A DNA stretch of 8,035 bases from an uncultured Lachnoanaerobaculum sp. (GTDB lineage: Bacteria; Bacillota; Clostridia; Lachnospirales; Lachnospiraceae), in assembly GCA_938041725.1 (NCBI GenBank), contig CALISX010000530.1:1-8035 (forward strand), given 5' to 3'. The translations under genes and the position numbers were made by a program. Position 1 is the first letter of the stretch, and every line of letters starts with the position of its first letter. Positions 6,949 to 8,035 of this stretch are shown in pieces. Under the pieces are notes generated by a model that worked only from the letters and a program-made list of their open reading frames with translations, did not search any database and had not been told where the DNA came from.

Positions 6949-8004
6949 ATAAAGTCTTATTTTAACCGAAAATTCCGCTTTTCCATGGTCCACATCATGG
7001 ATCACCAGATTCTCCAGCAGCTGTACCTGCAAAACATAGCTGCCCTTCTCTCCCTGCAGAACCCGCTGTAAATCTTTGCCGGCCCAGCGCACCGGCAGTT
7101 CTTTTCCAGGATTTTCCCCGGTTTGCATCAGCCCCACCAGTATCTGATCCGGCAGTGTTACCGAATGGCCGGAGGCATATTCCAAAATCCCCTCTGCATT
7201 CAAATGGGTATCCAGCACCACAAAGCTTTCCCTTTGGGGTATCGAAGGGGAAGGCGGTGTTTCCGGCTGGGGTTTTGTCTCCGGCACCGGCTGGGCTGGA
7301 GGTTCCTTTCTGGGCCGTGCAAAGCTCTGGCTCTCCGGCTGAGCCGGTGCAGATGAGGATTCCCGACTGTCAGGTTTGACAGAGGGCCGGGAGGAGTCCC
7401 GGCTCTCCGGCTGGGAAGGCGGCAAATCCCTGGGGGAAGGAGTCCCCTGGACCTTTGTCTCCTTAGAAGCTGTCTGCTCTGCAGACTCCTTTGGCCTGGG
7501 CCTTTGGCTCCCCACTTTTTGCGAAGAGGATCTCCCTGTCTGGAGCTTTCTTTGAGAACTGCTTTGAAGATTTTGGGGAGAGCTGCTTTGAAAATCTGGA
7601 TCCGGCACTGCCTCCTTTGGCTTGTCCGGGTGGGAATTTTCCTGCCCCTCCCCCTGGGTTTCCCGGGCAGCCAACGCAGCCCCTTCTCCTTTTACCGGGC
7701 TGTTTTTATTGCTGGGGGCCATTTCCTTTGGCTCTTCCCTGATTTCTGCCTTTTCCCCGGCCATCTCCCTGGTTTCTGCCTCACTGGTTTCCGTTTCCAT
7801 CTCATTTTCTGGAGGGCTTTCTGCCTTGTTTTCCTTCTGAGGGTCTCTTTCCTCCTGGGAGGTCCTTTCCATACTTTGAACTGCTGCGGTTTGCTCCTTA
7901 GGCTTTGGCTGCAGCTTCCCTGAAAAATTTAGTGAAAAAAAAGAGCCTGCCAGCAGCACGCCACATCCTGCTGCCAAGATACCAATCTGAATTTGTTTTT
8001 TCAT
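6946..8004 (-). CDS. Membrane-anchored or secreted protein with long Ser/Pro/Glu-rich stalk and C-terminal Ig-like (Big_4-type?) domain
   Basis: A 352-residue protein I do not recognise by name. Residues 1-6 are positively charged and about 6-28 are hydrophobic (IGILAAGCGVLLAGSFFSL), giving a signal-anchor or signal peptide. No clear signal peptidase I site follows, so an uncleaved anchor is favoured. Residues about 32-258 look disordered: first rich in Glu (about 45-95), then in Ser, Pro, Gln, Arg and Lys (about 140-250), with a 12-residue repeat at 198-233. Residues about 259-352 form a compact, strand-rich domain. The pattern SVTLPDQILVGL ... LPVRWAG ... GSYVLQVQL ... FSVKIRLY resembles bacterial Ig-like group 4 domains (an LPxxVxVxL strand, a VxW strand, then a glycine-led strand and a final VxVxL). 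That match is by eye and tentative. The gene is coupled to the downstream protease gene, so a shared role at the cell surface is likely. The ATG at 8004 follows AGGGGGA. There are no catalytic motifs. Confidence 0.85.
   Translation of the reverse strand: MKKQIQIGILAAGCGVLLAGSFFSLNFSGKLQPKPKEQTAAVQSMERTSQEERDPQKENKAESPPENEMETETSEAETREMAGEKAEIREEPKEMAPSNKNSPVKGEGAALAARETQGEGQENSHPDKPKEAVPDPDFQSSSPQNLQSSSQRKLQTGRSSSQKVGSQRPRPKESAEQTASKETKVQGTPSPRDLPPSQPESRDSSRPSVKPDSRESSSAPAQPESQSFARPRKEPPAQPVPETKPQPETPPSPSIPQRESFVVLDTHLNAEGILEYASGHSVTLPDQILVGLMQTGENPGKELPVRWAGKDLQRVLQGEKGSYVLQVQLLENLVIHDVDHGKAEFSVKIRLY
7306..7413 (-). repeat. Three degenerate 36-bp tandem units coding 12-residue repeats
   Basis: Within the stalk of the 352-residue protein, residues 198-233 divide into three 12-residue units: QPESRDSSRPSV, KPDSRESSSAPA and QPESQSFARPRK. 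At the DNA level the plus-strand 13-mer GGCTCTCCGGCTG occurs at 7401-7413 and again at 7329-7341, exactly 72 bases (two periods) apart. This supports tandem duplication followed by drift rather than chance composition bias. Confidence 0.65.
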
Positions 8005-8014
8005 ACGTCCCCCT
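8005..8014 (-). promoter_or_regulatory. Ribosome binding site of the stalk-protein gene
   Basis: On the minus strand AGGGGGACGT precedes the ATG at 8004, with the Shine-Dalgarno AGGGGGA at 8008-8014. It is almost the same as the site before the protease gene and fixes this start codon. Only 21 further bases are visible upstream, so the operon promoter is probably outside the window. Confidence 0.8.
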
Positions 8015-8035
8015 GTATATAAACTCCCGTGCCGG

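Noticed and set aside
7960..7980. Lipobox-like LAAGC at residues 10-14 of the stalk protein
   Set aside because: The Cys at position 14 is early, the preceding hydrophobic stretch is very short and hydrophobic residues continue after it. A transmembrane signal anchor fits better, though a lipoprotein cannot be excluded.
8014..8023. TATATA-like -10 box upstream of the stalk-protein gene
   Set aside because: It is too close to the Shine-Dalgarno: transcription would start inside the ribosome binding site, and no -35 can be placed with confidence near the window edge.

Overview
This 8 kb window looks like chromosomal DNA from a Gram-positive, anaerobe-type Firmicute. A Clostridia / Lachnospiraceae-like host is my best inference, from the strong AGGGGGA ribosome binding sites, the RNase R sequence type and the secreted-protein style; nothing in the window fixes the genus. 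All three genes lie on the minus strand, so transcription runs from high to low coordinates. There are no tRNAs, rRNAs, CRISPR arrays, insertion sequences or phage genes.

Right part (6946-8004): a 352-residue membrane-anchored or secreted protein. It has an N-terminal hydrophobic segment, about 230 residues of disordered Glu/Lys-rich then Ser/Pro/Gln/Arg-rich linker (with a three-unit, 36-bp tandem repeat), and a C-terminal beta-rich domain of about 90 residues resembling bacterial Ig-like group 4 (Big_4).

Centre (2138-6937): a 1599-residue secreted subtilisin-family (S8) protease. It has a signal peptide, an I9-type propeptide, a complete Asp-His-Ser triad with oxyanion Asn, a PA-like insert, an Fn3-like domain and a long, poorly classifiable tail of Ig-like modules. 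It has no LPXTG, SLH or C-terminal membrane anchor. Its start lies 8 bases beyond the stop of the upstream gene and its Shine-Dalgarno overlaps that stop, so the two genes almost certainly form a translationally coupled operon. A strong intrinsic terminator (2047-2082) closes the unit.

Left part (1-1997): a ribonuclease R gene that runs off the left edge within its C-terminal S1 domain. It is a housekeeping RNA-decay gene, separated from the protease operon by the terminator.

The part worth a second look is the two-gene cell-surface operon: an unanchored giant protease coupled to an anchored, long-stalked protein with a small C-terminal domain. A surface docking, chaperone or substrate relationship is possible but remains inference. 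I did not find a clearly new defence or mobile system here.
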